Shown: positions 55,062 through 64,000, numbered from the stretch's first letter. The stretch: DNA of 64,000 nucleotides from G963674665 sp963674665 (GCA_963674665.2 CAXXPL010000014.1:62001-126000), one strand, 5' to 3'. Notes: generated by a model from the sequence alone, not told the origin. Numbers and translations: made by a program.

Positions 55062-56612
55062 ATGTCCTCGGGTAAGATTTCTTTTTCCAGCCCGTTATCG
55101 AGTGAGGGAACTTCGCAACACATTTGCGATGACGAGTTGTTCAACATCGCCTTGCTGGCGGATATCGGCACCTGTAGCAGGTTCTCGCAACTTCTTTCAC
55201 CTACTCGGTTCGACGGTTCGGTGCCGCGAATTCATGTGGCCGCGATCCTTTCCGCCCCGGAAATGGAGGAGCTTCCTCCTGATCTTTCATTTGAGGAGTG
55301 GGGTGATCCTCCGCCCCGATATACCTCGAATTTCCAGGACCTTCTTGCGCAGTGTCCGGAACTGAACATGCTGCTGGTTTTTGTCGATGATGAAGCCAGA
55401 TTACGGGAGCTCCGGATGCAGGCTCCTCCTTCCGTGACCGTGGCTGACCGGCTGAGCTCCGAGTTCCTGCTGCGGCGATTGGAGGAGGAGCGGGCCGGAC
55501 TCTCCTGCGAGAGCGACCTGCACTATACACGCACCCTTTTCCAGACCATCTTCGAGGAGGTGGAGGAAGATATCATCCTCCTGGATGTCAAGGGCAATAT
55601 CGTGGACACCAACCGCAATGTCTACGAACGCAAGGGAGTTACAAGGGAGCAGGTCAAGGGGCTGTCCTGCGCCGACCTCGAGGGCGGTGAATTCTGCTGC
55701 AAAAAGCGCGATGGAGACTGCCCCTATCGAAAAACCCTGGCCTCAGGGAAGAAGGCCGAGCAGATACACAGTTATGTCGACGACACCGGCAGGATGCGCT
55801 ATTTCCGCGTGTACACCTATCCGGTCTTCGACACCAATCGAACCTTGACCTACATTCTCGAGTTGCGGCGTGACATAACAAACCGCACCAACATGGAACT
55901 CAGGTTGCAGCAATCCGAGAAGATGGCCGCCATCGGCGAACTGGCAACCTATATCGCCCACGAGATCCGGAATCCGCTGTTCGCCATCGGCGGATTCGCC
56001 AACTCCCTGCTGCGCGCGCCCTCCCTGGACGAGACCGCGAGGGAGAAGGTTTCCATCATCCTGCAGGAATCCAAGCGCCTGGACAACATCCTCAAGAGCA
56101 TTCTCAACTTCGCACGCCCCACCGATCCTCGCGAGGGCATGGTGGACATCAACCGCGTCGCCGCGGAGACCTCGGAACTCATGGCCATAGGAGCCACCAG
56201 CAAGGGCATCTCCATCGACCTCGAGCTGGACAGGCGTGTGGCCATGGTCAAGGGTGACGGCGAGATGATCAAGCAGTGCCTGATCAACATGATCAAGAAT
56301 GCGGTCGAGGCCATGCCCGAAGGCGGCGTCATCTCCCTCCGCACCGGCCTGCGTGGCACCTACGTGACCCTTGAGATCGCGGACAATGGTCCGGGAATCC
56401 CTAGGGAGTTGCGGGAAAAGGTCTTCAACCCCTTTTTCAGCACCAAGGAGAAGGGTGCCGGCCTGGGTCTGCCCATGACCAAGAAAATCATCGAGGAGAT
56501 GGGGGGCAAGATCGAGCTGCACACGCGTAGCGGCCAGGGCACGAGGTTCGTCATTCACCTTCCGCCGGTACTTGCCGTGGACCACATCGAGATGCCCCTG
56601 GGCGACGAGTGA
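55062..56612 (+). CDS. PAS-domain histidine kinase (soluble)
   Basis: 516-residue kinase without membrane helix. Residues 1-150 form an unfamiliar N-terminal domain, followed by a PAS domain (about 165-290) with three cysteines in EFCCKKRDGDCPYRKT that could bind a cofactor or metal. HisKA follows with H-box IAHEIRNPLFAIGG and HATPase with DNGPGIPRE and GAGLGLPM. It is of the NtrB/AtoS type, which often feeds a sigma-54 activator, but no response regulator adjoins. The start is ATG 55062 with AGGAGATAAT upstream. Confidence 0.9.
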   Translation: MSSGKISFSSPLSSEGTSQHICDDELFNIALLADIGTCSRFSQLLSPTRFDGSVPRIHVAAILSAPEMEELPPDLSFEEWGDPPPRYTSNFQDLLAQCPELNMLLVFVDDEARLRELRMQAPPSVTVADRLSSEFLLRRLEEERAGLSCESDLHYTRTLFQTIFEEVEEDIILLDVKGNIVDTNRNVYERKGVTREQVKGLSCADLEGGEFCCKKRDGDCPYRKTLASGKKAEQIHSYVDDTGRMRYFRVYTYPVFDTNRTLTYILELRRDITNRTNMELRLQQSEKMAAIGELATYIAHEIRNPLFAIGGFANSLLRAPSLDETAREKVSIILQESKRLDNILKSILNFARPTDPREGMVDINRVAAETSELMAIGATSKGISIDLELDRRVAMVKGDGEMIKQCLINMIKNAVEAMPEGGVISLRTGLRGTYVTLEIADNGPGIPRELREKVFNPFFSTKEKGAGLGLPMTKKIIEEMGGKIELHTRSGQGTRFVIHLPPVLAVDHIEMPLGDE

Positions 56613-56750
56613 ACACGCATTGGCTGACTGCTGAAAATAAACCGGACCGTATTCCTCGAAAACCTCCCCGGAACGGGACACGCACGGCTTGAAAGCGATC
56701 CCTTTTCTGTTATTGTTCAAATAGGAGTGGTCTATCAACGTGAGGTAGTT

Positions 56751-56948
56751 ATGGCTGTTGTTATCTATGGCAAGTCCGGTTGACCCTACACCTCCAACGC
56801 GCGTGCCGCGTATTCCGATCACATCTACTTTGATGTGAAGTCCGAGAAAGAGCTCATGGAGCAGATGCTGGAACACAGCGAGGGGCGGCGGGACGTCCCG
56901 GCGATCGTCGACAACGGCGAGGTCTCCATCGGTTACCGCGGAGCCTGA
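56751..56948 (+). CDS. Small glutaredoxin-like selenoprotein (UGA codon 11)
   Basis: Reading from ATG 56751 (GAGGTAGTT upstream) through an in-frame TGA at 56781-56783 gives a 65-residue protein: VIYGKSG-U-PYTS-ARAAYSDHIYFDVKS and a C-terminal RRDVPAIVDNGEVSIGYRG. This matches a mini-thioredoxin/glutaredoxin fold, with U-P-Y-T in place of the glutaredoxin CPYC site, a VPAIV cis-Pro strand and a GYRG end. It fits the small UXX-star-type selenoprotein family as I remember it from NCBI. A SECIS-type hairpin follows the UGA. Reading the UGA as stop would leave a 10-residue peptide, which would not explain the conserved downstream sequence. Likely thiol/selenol redox role. Confidence 0.82.
56797..56811 (+). 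promoter_or_regulatory. Candidate SECIS hairpin of the small selenoprotein gene
   Basis: ACGCG-CGUGC-CGCGU: five strong pairs with a 5-base loop containing GU. It starts 13 bases after the UGA, and further weak pairing (A-U) can extend it. Position and G/U loop fit bacterial SECIS elements; the stem is shorter than in the LysR gene. Confidence 0.55.
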
Positions 56949-57126
56949 GGCGTCTGATACGTCCGGCGGTCCGCCGGTACCGATATTTCGGCTCTGAATA
57001 CTTTTCAAGGACGTTTTTCCGGCCAGCCTTGTGTCGTGTCCGCTTGATTTGTGTATGTTGTATAGCACAGCAAACGTTCATCCGGGGCAATGGCAAGACC
57101 ACCCCGCCGCTGTCCACGGCATCACA

Positions 57127-57969
57127 TCAGGTCCCTGCCCCCCTTTTCAACCGGTCCAGCCATTCGGACAGGATCGTGTAGAACGCGGGGGGATTCTCGT
57201 TCATTGGAAAGTGTCCGCTGTCCGGAACCGAGTGGCGTTCCACACCTTCCAGGAGGGCCAAGGGCACCTGGCCATGATTTCTCCGGCCATATATATAGAG
57301 CTTGGCGCAAGGGAGGGAGCGGAACATTTTAGCGAGGCGTCCGCTCTCGGACCAGCGCACAAGGGAGCGTGAACTCTCGTGGAAGGCGTAGGGCGTTGTC
57401 ATCTCCATGGCGGTGAACGCCCTGTCCATGGGGGCGGTCCTGTCCTGCAGCCTCGGGAAAAGGGAATCCTCGAACTTCCGCAGGCTCATGGCCGCCGCCA
57501 GTTTGCTCACACCGCAGTCGGCGGCCGTTAAGTTCCCCTCCACGCTCACCACCCCGGAGCATGTGGGGGAGCCTTCCTGGGCCATTTTGCGCGCGGCCAG
57601 CACAACCACCACACCCCCCATGCTGTGCCCCAGTAGCACGCACTCCTCGACATTGAGAAAGGCCAATGCCGCGAGCACGATCTCCGCGTGGTGCTCCATG
57701 GAATGGCTGAACCCCGCTCCAGGCAATGGCCCCAGCCTGTCGCGCCGGTGTCGGGAGTCGCCGAAGCCCGGCAGGTCCAATGCCAGAACGCTTCTGTCCC
57801 TGAACGCCTCGAACTCCCAGACTTTTGTGAAAGACCGCTGGGAGCATCCCAGTCCGTGCACCAGCACCAAACAGGGGCCGCGTCCCTGGCGGAAACGGTA
57901 GGCGGTCCTTATGGTGCTGTTCGCGGCCTTGAGTTCGGCAATTTCCAGTTCAGGAAGGTCGTGTGGCAT
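57127..57969 (-). CDS. Alpha/beta hydrolase
   Basis: 280-residue serine hydrolase. It has the oxyanion motif VHGLGCSQ (about 41-48), nucleophile Ser in LLGHSMGGV (about 117-125), a DLPGFGDS segment, and catalytic His in DSGHFPMNENP near the C-terminus. There is no signal peptide. The start is ATG 57969, preceded by AGAGGG; an upstream ATG at 58044 is not supported. The substrate cannot be told. It stands alone, convergent with the small selenoprotein gene. Confidence 0.88.
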   Translation of the reverse strand: MPHDLPELEIAELKAANSTIRTAYRFRQGRGPCLVLVHGLGCSQRSFTKVWEFEAFRDRSVLALDLPGFGDSRHRRDRLGPLPGAGFSHSMEHHAEIVLAALAFLNVEECVLLGHSMGGVVVVLAARKMAQEGSPTCSGVVSVEGNLTAADCGVSKLAAAMSLRKFEDSLFPRLQDRTAPMDRAFTAMEMTTPYAFHESSRSLVRWSESGRLAKMFRSLPCAKLYIYGRRNHGQVPLALLEGVERHSVPDSGHFPMNENPPAFYTILSEWLDRLKRGAGT

Positions 57970-58313
57970 GCAAACCCTCTTTCGAATGTGTGGTGTTTGT
58001 TCTGGTTCATGGGCAGGCAGCCTCGAAGCTGCTACCCGCCTCAATGCGACGCAAAGTTAGCCTATGTCCCATGGAAGTTCCAGAGGCAAGCAGGTGCCTC
58101 CACGGCTTGGGAGCGGATTTTCCATACCCTCACCATGGGGTAGGGCAACATTGATTTTCCTCCTTGCTTTGTTGAACAAAGATGCCTTTTTTCGCCGTGT
58201 CCACTTGAAGGGCTTTTCCTGAAAAGGTAGGATGCGAATGTTGTGCCGCATTGTGGAACGCAATGACGGTCCGGTGAAAACATCAATGTCGAACCCCAGT
58301 GCAAGGAGATGCC

Positions 58314-59045
58314 ATGTCCTTGGTCCAGAATCACTATGAGAACCTTCTCGCTGAACACTACATCTGGCTGTTTGGTGGCATGGAAGCGAACCTTGCTAGG
58401 TTTACGAAATTTTTCGAGAGCAACGAGGTCCGGGCGGCAAAGTCCGGCGTGGCCCTGGACCTGGGGGCGGGGCCCGGCTTTCAAAGCATCCCGCTGGCCC
58501 GATTGGGTTTCAAGGTCACGGCTTTTGACCTTAGCTCAACCCTGTTGGACCTTCTGCGCAAGGAGGCCGGAGATCTCCCCATACGGTGCGTGAACGAGGA
58601 CTTCCTGGGGTTCACCCAGCGCGCCCCATCACCCGTGGAGCTCGTTGTGTGCATGGGGGACACCCTGACCCACCTGTTCAAGCGCGAGGACGTCGCCCAG
58701 CTCATTGCCGACATCGCTCGTATCCTGGAGCCCGGGGGGCGCTGCATCCTCTCGTTTCGCGACATGAATCAGCCTCTCACCGGCCTGGACCGCTTCATCC
58801 CGGTGCGCTCGGACTCTGACAGGATATTCACCTGCTTTCTCGAATACGGTCCTGAACGTGTACTGGTTCACGATCTCCTGTACGAGCTACAGGAAGGCGT
58901 ATGGAAGTTTCGCAAGAGCGCCTACTACAAGCTGCGGCTGGAGTTGGAATGGGTGCTGAACCAGCTTGCCAAGGCCGGCCTGCGCACACAAAAGCCCCTG
59001 ATTGAGCAGGGAATGGTCAAACTCATCGCAAAAAAGCCGGAATAA
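58314..59045 (+). CDS. SAM-dependent methyltransferase
   Basis: 243-residue class I methyltransferase. It has the SAM-binding motif VALDLGAGPGFQSIPL (about 47-62), motif II acidic AFDLSS, VNEDF, VVCMGDTLTHL and LEPGGRCILSFRD. The start is ATG 58314 with AAGGAGATG upstream. The substrate is unknown. No operon partner is evident; the next gene starts 468 bases downstream. Confidence 0.87.
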   Translation: MSLVQNHYENLLAEHYIWLFGGMEANLARFTKFFESNEVRAAKSGVALDLGAGPGFQSIPLARLGFKVTAFDLSSTLLDLLRKEAGDLPIRCVNEDFLGFTQRAPSPVELVVCMGDTLTHLFKREDVAQLIADIARILEPGGRCILSFRDMNQPLTGLDRFIPVRSDSDRIFTCFLEYGPERVLVHDLLYELQEGVWKFRKSAYYKLRLELEWVLNQLAKAGLRTQKPLIEQGMVKLIAKKPE

Positions 59046-59513
59046 TTAACAATATTAAGCAAACGTATTTTACATTGTCCTTGCCTTTTTCTGACAGTTC
59101 TGTATATTCATCAATACCATACCCCCCTATCCCTTGGTGGGGGATGGTCGAAAGAGCGGCGTATCCGGGAGCTTCAGTTAGTTATTTCCTTCCTTTTGAC
59201 TATGCCTGAACTACGCTCTCGCATTCGCACCCATAGCCATACCACTCCTGGTGCTCGCCGCATTAATGTGATCTCCGCCCTGAACATGAACCTGCGGAGG
59301 ATTGCCGACGACAGCACGTTTTCCTGCCTATCACGCGCATACGCTGGGGGTATCCCGGCATTGTCATGACTACACCCAACCTCGCGTTTGTGTTGTGTGA
59401 CTCGTATTTTTTCGGGAAAAACGCTGCTGCGGTTGCTGACGGACACATTACAGATGAGTTCCCCAAAGTGGGAGCACAGTATTTCCTCTGGCTTCGAGCC
59501 ACAGGAGGCGGCC
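59046..59513. other. Intergenic region without recognised gene
   Basis: 468 bases. Contains a small CCCCC/GGGGG hairpin near 59123-59145 shortly after an AT-rich stretch; otherwise nothing convincing was seen on either strand. Open frames here lack family features. Confidence 0.4.
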
Positions 59514-60020
59514 ATGAGGCGGATAGCGGTGATGATTGCGGTACTGCTGTCTTTGGTGCTCGTTGGTTGCGGTGAATCCAATGAGACCAAGGAAATCAAG
59601 GCGGTGGGCGATGCCTGGGATTTCAATGGTATTGTCTTGGGGAAGCGCTTCAACGAATATGGAGGTGTGGAATTCGTCTTGCTCAAAGAGGAGGTTCTGG
59701 ACCAGTACCGCACACGGCGTCACTACTCACTGAAGGGCGGCAAACTGCGCTTCGGCCCCATAAAGGCAACGTTCATCCACTACACGTTCAATCACAACAA
59801 CATCTTCAAGGACATCGAGGTAGGGTTCAGAGGCCGGGACATGTACGAACAGACCAGGACCGTTCTCGAAACCTTGTACGGCCAGGCCCAGGCAACCCGC
59901 GGGGGGCGGGAGCTGGAGTGGGTGCACAACCTGGTGCTCTTCAACCTTCGTTATCTTGATGAAAGGAATCCGCCTGGAATGTTGCACATCACCCTGCTGA
60001 CGCCGTGCAAGAACTATTGA
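59514..60020 (+). CDS. Small lipoprotein of unknown function
   Basis: 168-residue protein with a lipoprotein signal (hydrophobic IAVMIAVLLSLVL, lipobox LVGCG with Cys at residue 20). The mature part is a compact alternation of strands and a DMYEQTRTVLETLYGQ helix; it recalls small periplasmic proteins but no family is recognised. The start is ATG 59514 with AGGAGGCGG upstream; a longer frame from 59388 is not supported. Likely anchored in the inner or outer membrane. Confidence 0.75.
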   Translation: MRRIAVMIAVLLSLVLVGCGESNETKEIKAVGDAWDFNGIVLGKRFNEYGGVEFVLLKEEVLDQYRTRRHYSLKGGKLRFGPIKATFIHYTFNHNNIFKDIEVGFRGRDMYEQTRTVLETLYGQAQATRGGRELEWVHNLVLFNLRYLDERNPPGMLHITLLTPCKNY

Positions 60021-60229
60021 TGAAACGGGTAAGGTGCTCTGGATGAAAATTCTTCCCTGCGGTATTCTTCATGATCTCATCACGATGTTGCCGCTCGAAG
60101 AGAAGGATGAAGGATATCTCCGAGTCACGCGCTCGAGGCCACACAAGATATGGCCGCGCGATGATGATTGAGGATTTCCACGGGATACGGAGGGGATGAT
60201 GCCGTCCCGAAACAGACTGATTTTCGGAG

Positions 60230-61039
60230 TCAGGCTCCGGGATGTTCCAGTATTCGCCTGCTCCATATTGCGGATTTGCCGTAGATTGTACTTGCACGAT
60301 CAAGGTCCATGGCCTGTCCATGAAGGAGTCCCTCAAGCAGTTCCCAATCCTTGTACTCGATGCCCAGAATCAGTTCAAACAGCCGTACTTCCTCGGATTC
60401 CGCCGAAATCCCAAGGTCGTGCAACAGGTCTTCCACTCCCGTGCGAATCAGAAACACATCCATGGGAGCGTCACAAATGCCGGACAGGGTGGCCAGCATA
60501 CCCACAAGGAAAAGGCGGACACCGGTATCCTCCGGCAGGTCGAGTTCCAAGGCCGCAAGTTCCATGAACCTGCCGCGCTGCATGGCCACGAACACGCTCT
60601 CCCGTTGTACATCCGAAACCGCGATGGAGTTCAGCATCTTGGCGGCTATGAAGCTCCTTGTCCTGTCCTCGCCAACCTCGCGCAAGGCCCCACGGAAACT
60701 GGCGCGTCCCTCCAATTGGCATAGTTCACGCGCATATTTCAGAAAATCGGCATGCAGGCCCAGGTCGTTGACAAGGTACTCGGTGACAAGGCCGGGGTGC
60801 TGTGTCGATTCCACGAGAAACCGCAAGGGGTCGAAAGAATCCAAGGGCAGCAGATGCGGGCTGTTTGGTGGGATAAAAGGAAAACGGAATGATTCAAGCG
60901 GAGAATCATGCTCAGTGATATCGCCGACAGGTGGAAAACGCCGAGGAATCGGCTTCTTTTCGTTCTTCAGAAGGTGCATGCCTGGGCCTGCCTTTTGCTT
61001 CATTCCCGCGCATTGCTCACGCCCCCCATAAATGCGCAT
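60230..61039 (-). CDS. HDOD-like protein lacking a catalytic domain
   Basis: 269-residue protein. Residues about 70-265 resemble the HDOD half of YuxH-type EAL-HDOD proteins: ARELCQLEGRASFRGALREVG (about 112-132), FVAMQRGRFMELAALEL, FLVGMLATLSGICDAPMDVFLI, and a final YKDWELLEGL helix. No EAL domain precedes it; the N-terminal 60 residues are Pro-rich. HDOD proteins act as signal adaptors. Several ATG starts are possible (61039, 61003, 60979). It may be a remnant of a larger EAL-HDOD protein or a genuine stand-alone adaptor. Confidence 0.6.
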   Translation of the reverse strand: MRIYGGREQCAGMKQKAGPGMHLLKNEKKPIPRRFPPVGDITEHDSPLESFRFPFIPPNSPHLLPLDSFDPLRFLVESTQHPGLVTEYLVNDLGLHADFLKYARELCQLEGRASFRGALREVGEDRTRSFIAAKMLNSIAVSDVQRESVFVAMQRGRFMELAALELDLPEDTGVRLFLVGMLATLSGICDAPMDVFLIRTGVEDLLHDLGISAESEEVRLFELILGIEYKDWELLEGLLHGQAMDLDRASTIYGKSAIWSRRILEHPGA

Positions 61040-61297
61040 GCATTATCCGATCCAGATCCCTCCTGCTTCACCACATGAATAATCATCTTATAAAATCTTG
61101 TCAATCATGAATATCTCTGGAAATCAGCGTGTTGAACTTTACTCTTTAAGGATTCATTGTGAAAGTTCCAACAAGGCCTTTTTGCGCGTATTCCATCGAT
61201 CACTACATCGATAACTTTTGAATCAAAATAGTTTCACAGTGCACAAAAATGATCAGATTCCCCTGTCCTCATACATGTCTTTGGGGTGTTATGCGGA

Positions 61298-62662
61298 TCA
61301 GGCGTTCCCATCCTCGTTGAGCATTTCCAGGGCCATGTCCTTTTCCATGTTCAGCCGTGACTGCACAGCTCTGCGCACTCTGCGCGAGGAACCCCCGAAA
61401 TTGCGCTTTCTGACTTCGTAAACCTTTTCGATGAGGGTTTTGTCAAATTCCTGACTCCTGGACGAATCCGCCATTTTCACAGCTCTTGCGAAAATGTTCG
61501 ATGCGCCCCTGGGTCCGTGTTGCACCGCTGTGCTCCAGAGAACCTCCTTGATTGCCGGGGAGAGTTCGGACACGTGCAGGTTCGTCTTGGCCTCGATGCC
61601 GGCTACCGCAGGTTCGTAGTTGGTCTGCATGATGAATTCGTCCTGCAGGTTATCGAACTTTTCAGGTGCTTCCGCCGCGATCTTTTTCCATTCGCTTGGC
61701 ATGCCGCCCCACCGGCTTCGCGTATTTGCGGGGCCGGCGGTCCTCAGACGTTTCGCCCATTCCGGGTTCTTGTCGTCCAGGAAATTCAGGAAAAGTTTCA
61801 TCATGCCCACCCGGGAGGCGATCTGGTACTTGCCGTAGGAGGTTCCGCCCTTGCGGTCGTAACCGATGGCAGCGATACCGTCCTTCCCCGACTCGAATTT
61901 GGCCGAGAGCATTCCCTTCACCGGCAGCAGAGAGGCCTTGGCCTCCTCTGTAAGGATCTTTCTCGCCGTTGCCTCGGCCAGCATGTCCAGGGCCAGGGAA
62001 CTGCGCACGTTCTTGTCCACCTGCATGCGCATCACGTATCCCTGGTTTTCGTTTTCCGCCACCCTGCCCGCATCTCCGGCCGCTTTTTCTATCTTGTTCC
62101 GGGCTGCCGGTTCGCTTGCCTGCTGCTTGGCGATCTTCTCGGCCCTGGTGTTCAGGGCGATGGTGGGGCTTTTGTCCACGGAGATGACGGTGTGGTCCAC
62201 TGGCCGTCTTATAGTATTGGTCTTTTCACTTTCCATGATGCCCATCTGCACGAGAAGGGACACGGCCTTGCGTTTAATCTCCCCGGCTCCCAGCACAAGG
62301 GAGTCGTCCTGCCTGGATTCCGGAACAGGAAGACGCTGCTGACGTTGTTTCAGGATGCGTTCGAATTCCAGATCCCTGCCCGGCAGCAGGGGATCGTTCT
62401 GACGGTCCAGCCTGGCCTGATCCAATTTCAGGGAGTCAACGGCTTTGCCCGTATCCTTCAACGCTCCCTGAAAAGTATTTTGCGCCGAGTTCCTTGTCGA
62501 ATCCGGAAGGCGATCTATCATTGTGGACATGAGGCCTGCTCCCTTGCTTGCATGCACGACCGTGGAGGAGAAATTTATGGTTGCCAGGAGGATCAACACC
62601 GTAGCCGTAATGGCGAGAGCTCTTTTTCCTTTCAGCCTAAGATGTTGGTCGATGCGTGCCAT
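61298..62662 (-). CDS. Exported lysozyme-like (phage/VgrG-type) protein
   Basis: 454-residue protein with an N-terminal signal or anchor (about 14-34, AITATVLILLATINFSSTVV). A long helical, charged middle (about 60-230) leads to a lysozyme-like domain: FESGKDGIAAIGYDRKGGTSYGKYQIASR (about 258-286, with catalytic-type Glu at ESG) and PAIKEVLWSTAVQHGP. This motif set occurs in peptidoglycan-degrading proteins from phage and secretion systems. The start is ATG 62662 with AGGGGATTC upstream. It may be a secreted or periplasmic glycosidase used for growth, secretion or toxicity. No immunity gene is apparent next to it. Confidence 0.7.
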   Translation of the reverse strand: MARIDQHLRLKGKRALAITATVLILLATINFSSTVVHASKGAGLMSTMIDRLPDSTRNSAQNTFQGALKDTGKAVDSLKLDQARLDRQNDPLLPGRDLEFERILKQRQQRLPVPESRQDDSLVLGAGEIKRKAVSLLVQMGIMESEKTNTIRRPVDHTVISVDKSPTIALNTRAEKIAKQQASEPAARNKIEKAAGDAGRVAENENQGYVMRMQVDKNVRSSLALDMLAEATARKILTEEAKASLLPVKGMLSAKFESGKDGIAAIGYDRKGGTSYGKYQIASRVGMMKLFLNFLDDKNPEWAKRLRTAGPANTRSRWGGMPSEWKKIAAEAPEKFDNLQDEFIMQTNYEPAVAGIEAKTNLHVSELSPAIKEVLWSTAVQHGPRGASNIFARAVKMADSSRSQEFDKTLIEKVYEVRKRNFGGSSRRVRRAVQSRLNMEKDMALEMLNEDGNA

Positions 62663-62872
62663 GCTGAGAATCCCCTGGATGCATTGATTATTTTGCTAAG
62701 CGTCCAGGAAACTGCAGTCCATGTGCCACGATTTTTATTATTTTTTATATTATATGGTTACGTTCCTTGTTAGGGGGTTTTCCAGGCAGGGCGTCGGTTT
62801 TTTGGCTTGTCTCATTGTATCCAACCTCACCCCTTGCCAACCGTACAACTGCTGTTTATACACCGCACCATC

Positions 62873-64000
62873 ATGAGCAAGAATCTGATAATCGTTGAGT
62901 CTCCGGCAAAGGTCCGCACCATCAAGAAATTTTTGGGCAAGGATTACGCTGTGGAGGCAAGTGTCGGCCATGTGCGCGATCTTCCTACCAGTTCTCTTGG
63001 CGTGGACGAGGACAAGGACTTCTCCCCCCAGTATGAGGTCATCGAGGGCAAGCAGAAGGTCGTGTCCAAACTCAAGAGTGCTGCCAAAATCGCGCAGAGC
63101 GTTTTTCTGGCCCCTGACCCCGATCGCGAGGGTGAGGCCATTGCCTGGCATGTGGCCGAACTCATCAAGGACAAGAATTCCAACATCAAGCGCATCCAGT
63201 TCAACGAAATCACCGCCAATGCCGTGCGCGAGGCCCTTGATCACCCGCGTGAACTGAACGTCAACCTGTTCGATTCGCAGCAGGCCCGGCGTATTCTGGA
63301 CCGTCTGGTGGGTTACAAGATCTCTCCGCTGCTCTGGAAAAAGGTCAAGCGCGGCATCTCGGCGGGGCGCGTGCAGTCCGTGGCCCTGCGGCTGGTGGTG
63401 GAGCGGGAGAAGGAGCGCCAGGCCTTTGTCCCCGAGGAATACTGGGTGTTCAAGGCCCTGCTCGCAGCCGGGGAGCCCCCCGAGTTCACTGTCGACCTGT
63501 TCAAGGTCAAGAGCAAGAAACCGGCCATCGGCAATGCCGAGGAGGCTCTCGAGCTTGAGAAGCACGTTCTGGAGCAACAATTCCTCGTGGAAAAGGTCGC
63601 GGAGAAGGAACGCTCGCGCACCCCTCCGCCCCCCTTCATCACTTCCACCCTGCAGCAGGCCGCGAGCCAGAGACTGGGGTACTCGGCCAAAAAGACCATG
63701 AGCACGGCGCAGCGTCTTTACGAGGGCGTGGACATCGGCGAGAAGGGCACCATGGCCCTGATCACCTATATGCGTACCGACTCGGTCCGTATCGCCAACG
63801 AGGCCCGTGACGCAGCACAGGAATTCATTACCAAGACATGGGGCGAGGACTACTATCCGCCCAAGGCGCGACACTTCAAGACCAAGGCCTCGGCACAGGA
63901 CGCGCACGAAGCCATCCGCCCGGTCGACGTCAACGTCCGCCCCTCGGATGTGCAGGGCGTGCTGCCCCGTGACCAGTTCAACGTGTACAAGCTCATATGG
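62873..64000 (+). CDS. topA: DNA topoisomerase I (3' end outside window)
   Basis: 376 codons visible of a type IA topoisomerase that relaxes negative supercoils. The N-terminal Toprim domain is clear: LIIVESPAKVRTIKKFLG, SVGHVRDLP and APDPDREGEAIAWH with the DxD motif. The LDRLVGYKISPLLWKKV and SAGRVQSVALRL segments follow, and the active-site Tyr is Y299 in ITYMRTDS. The start is ATG 62873; no strong Shine-Dalgarno is visible. It continues beyond the right edge. Confidence 0.96.
   Translation, partial: MSKNLIIVESPAKVRTIKKFLGKDYAVEASVGHVRDLPTSSLGVDEDKDFSPQYEVIEGKQKVVSKLKSAAKIAQSVFLAPDPDREGEAIAWHVAELIKDKNSNIKRIQFNEITANAVREALDHPRELNVNLFDSQQARRILDRLVGYKISPLLWKKVKRGISAGRVQSVALRLVVEREKERQAFVPEEYWVFKALLAAGEPPEFTVDLFKVKSKKPAIGNAEEALELEKHVLEQQFLVEKVAEKERSRTPPPPFITSTLQQAASQRLGYSAKKTMSTAQRLYEGVDIGEKGTMALITYMRTDSVRIANEARDAAQEFITKTWGEDYYPPKARHFKTKASAQDAHEAIRPVDVNVRPSDVQGVLPRDQFNVYKLIW

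Noticed and set aside
59174..59713. 179-residue minus-strand open frame
   Set aside because: It overlaps the lipoprotein gene on the other strand and its composition (Ser/Arg-rich) shows no family features.
61195..61215. ATCGAT...ATCGAT pair in the AT-rich gap upstream of the HDOD-like gene
   Set aside because: It resembles the LysR boxes at 20121-20197 only loosely and has the wrong spacing, so it was not called an operator.

Overview
The window looks like chromosome of a high-GC, Desulfovibrio-like deltaproteobacterium. This is inferred from gene content: a fliR-flhB-flhA-flhF-flhG-fliA flagellar block, many multidomain phosphorelay proteins, at least two genes whose in-frame UGA codons read best as selenocysteine, and a type III secretion-style chaperone/effector locus. 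No rRNA, tRNA, CRISPR array or replication origin was seen.

Layout. 1-955: 5' part of a receiver-histidine kinase gene. 1615-9459: a co-directional signalling module of SiaC-like (DUF1987) protein, soluble hybrid kinase with HPt, membrane hybrid kinase with two receivers and HPt, receiver-PP2C phosphatase, and a second SiaC-like protein. It is closed by a structured dispersed repeat (copy 1). 9663-19057, minus strand: flagellar export and regulation operon (fliR, flhB, flhA, flhF, flhG, fliA, fliL) followed by three poorly characterised genes. 19213-20651: a LysR regulator with an in-frame UGA and a convincing bacterial SECIS hairpin, divergent from a C_GCAxxG_C_C redox-type gene, with three ATCG-N7-CGAT boxes between them. 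20791-27557: a c-di-GMP GGDEF-EAL response regulator, then an operon of OmpR-type regulator, large-insert histidine kinase and FlaA1/WbpM-like sugar dehydratase.

27854-31807: metallophosphatase, Ser/Thr kinase with DUF1566-like tail, YkgJ-type cysteine-cluster protein, and heptose epimerase hldD. 31885-36348, minus strand: CesT-like chaperone followed by two paralogous large proteins that I propose are type III effectors with a papain-like (permuted NlpC/P60-like) core; the second has an A7 frameshift and a duplicated C-terminal module. 36659-44171: mutL (frameshifted as given), fetAB-like iron exporter, a small CxxC protein, purD-purE, and a phenylacetate-CoA ligase family gene. 44252-47026: repeat copy 2, interrupted by an IS1182-like element that itself carries an IS630-like element.

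47024-64000: an OmpA-OmpA-L,D-transpeptidase lipoprotein, pyruvate kinase, a secreted protein with a decayed paralogue beside it, rpsA-sppA operon, a PAS histidine kinase, a 65-residue selenocysteine glutaredoxin-like gene (UGA at codon 11), an alpha/beta hydrolase, a methyltransferase, a lipoprotein, an HDOD-like protein, an exported lysozyme-like protein, and the 5' part of topA.

The most interesting signals are the UGA-containing LysR with its SECIS and operator array, the chaperone-effector locus, the SiaC-phosphorelay module, and the repeat family that ends neighbouring genes and attracted an IS.
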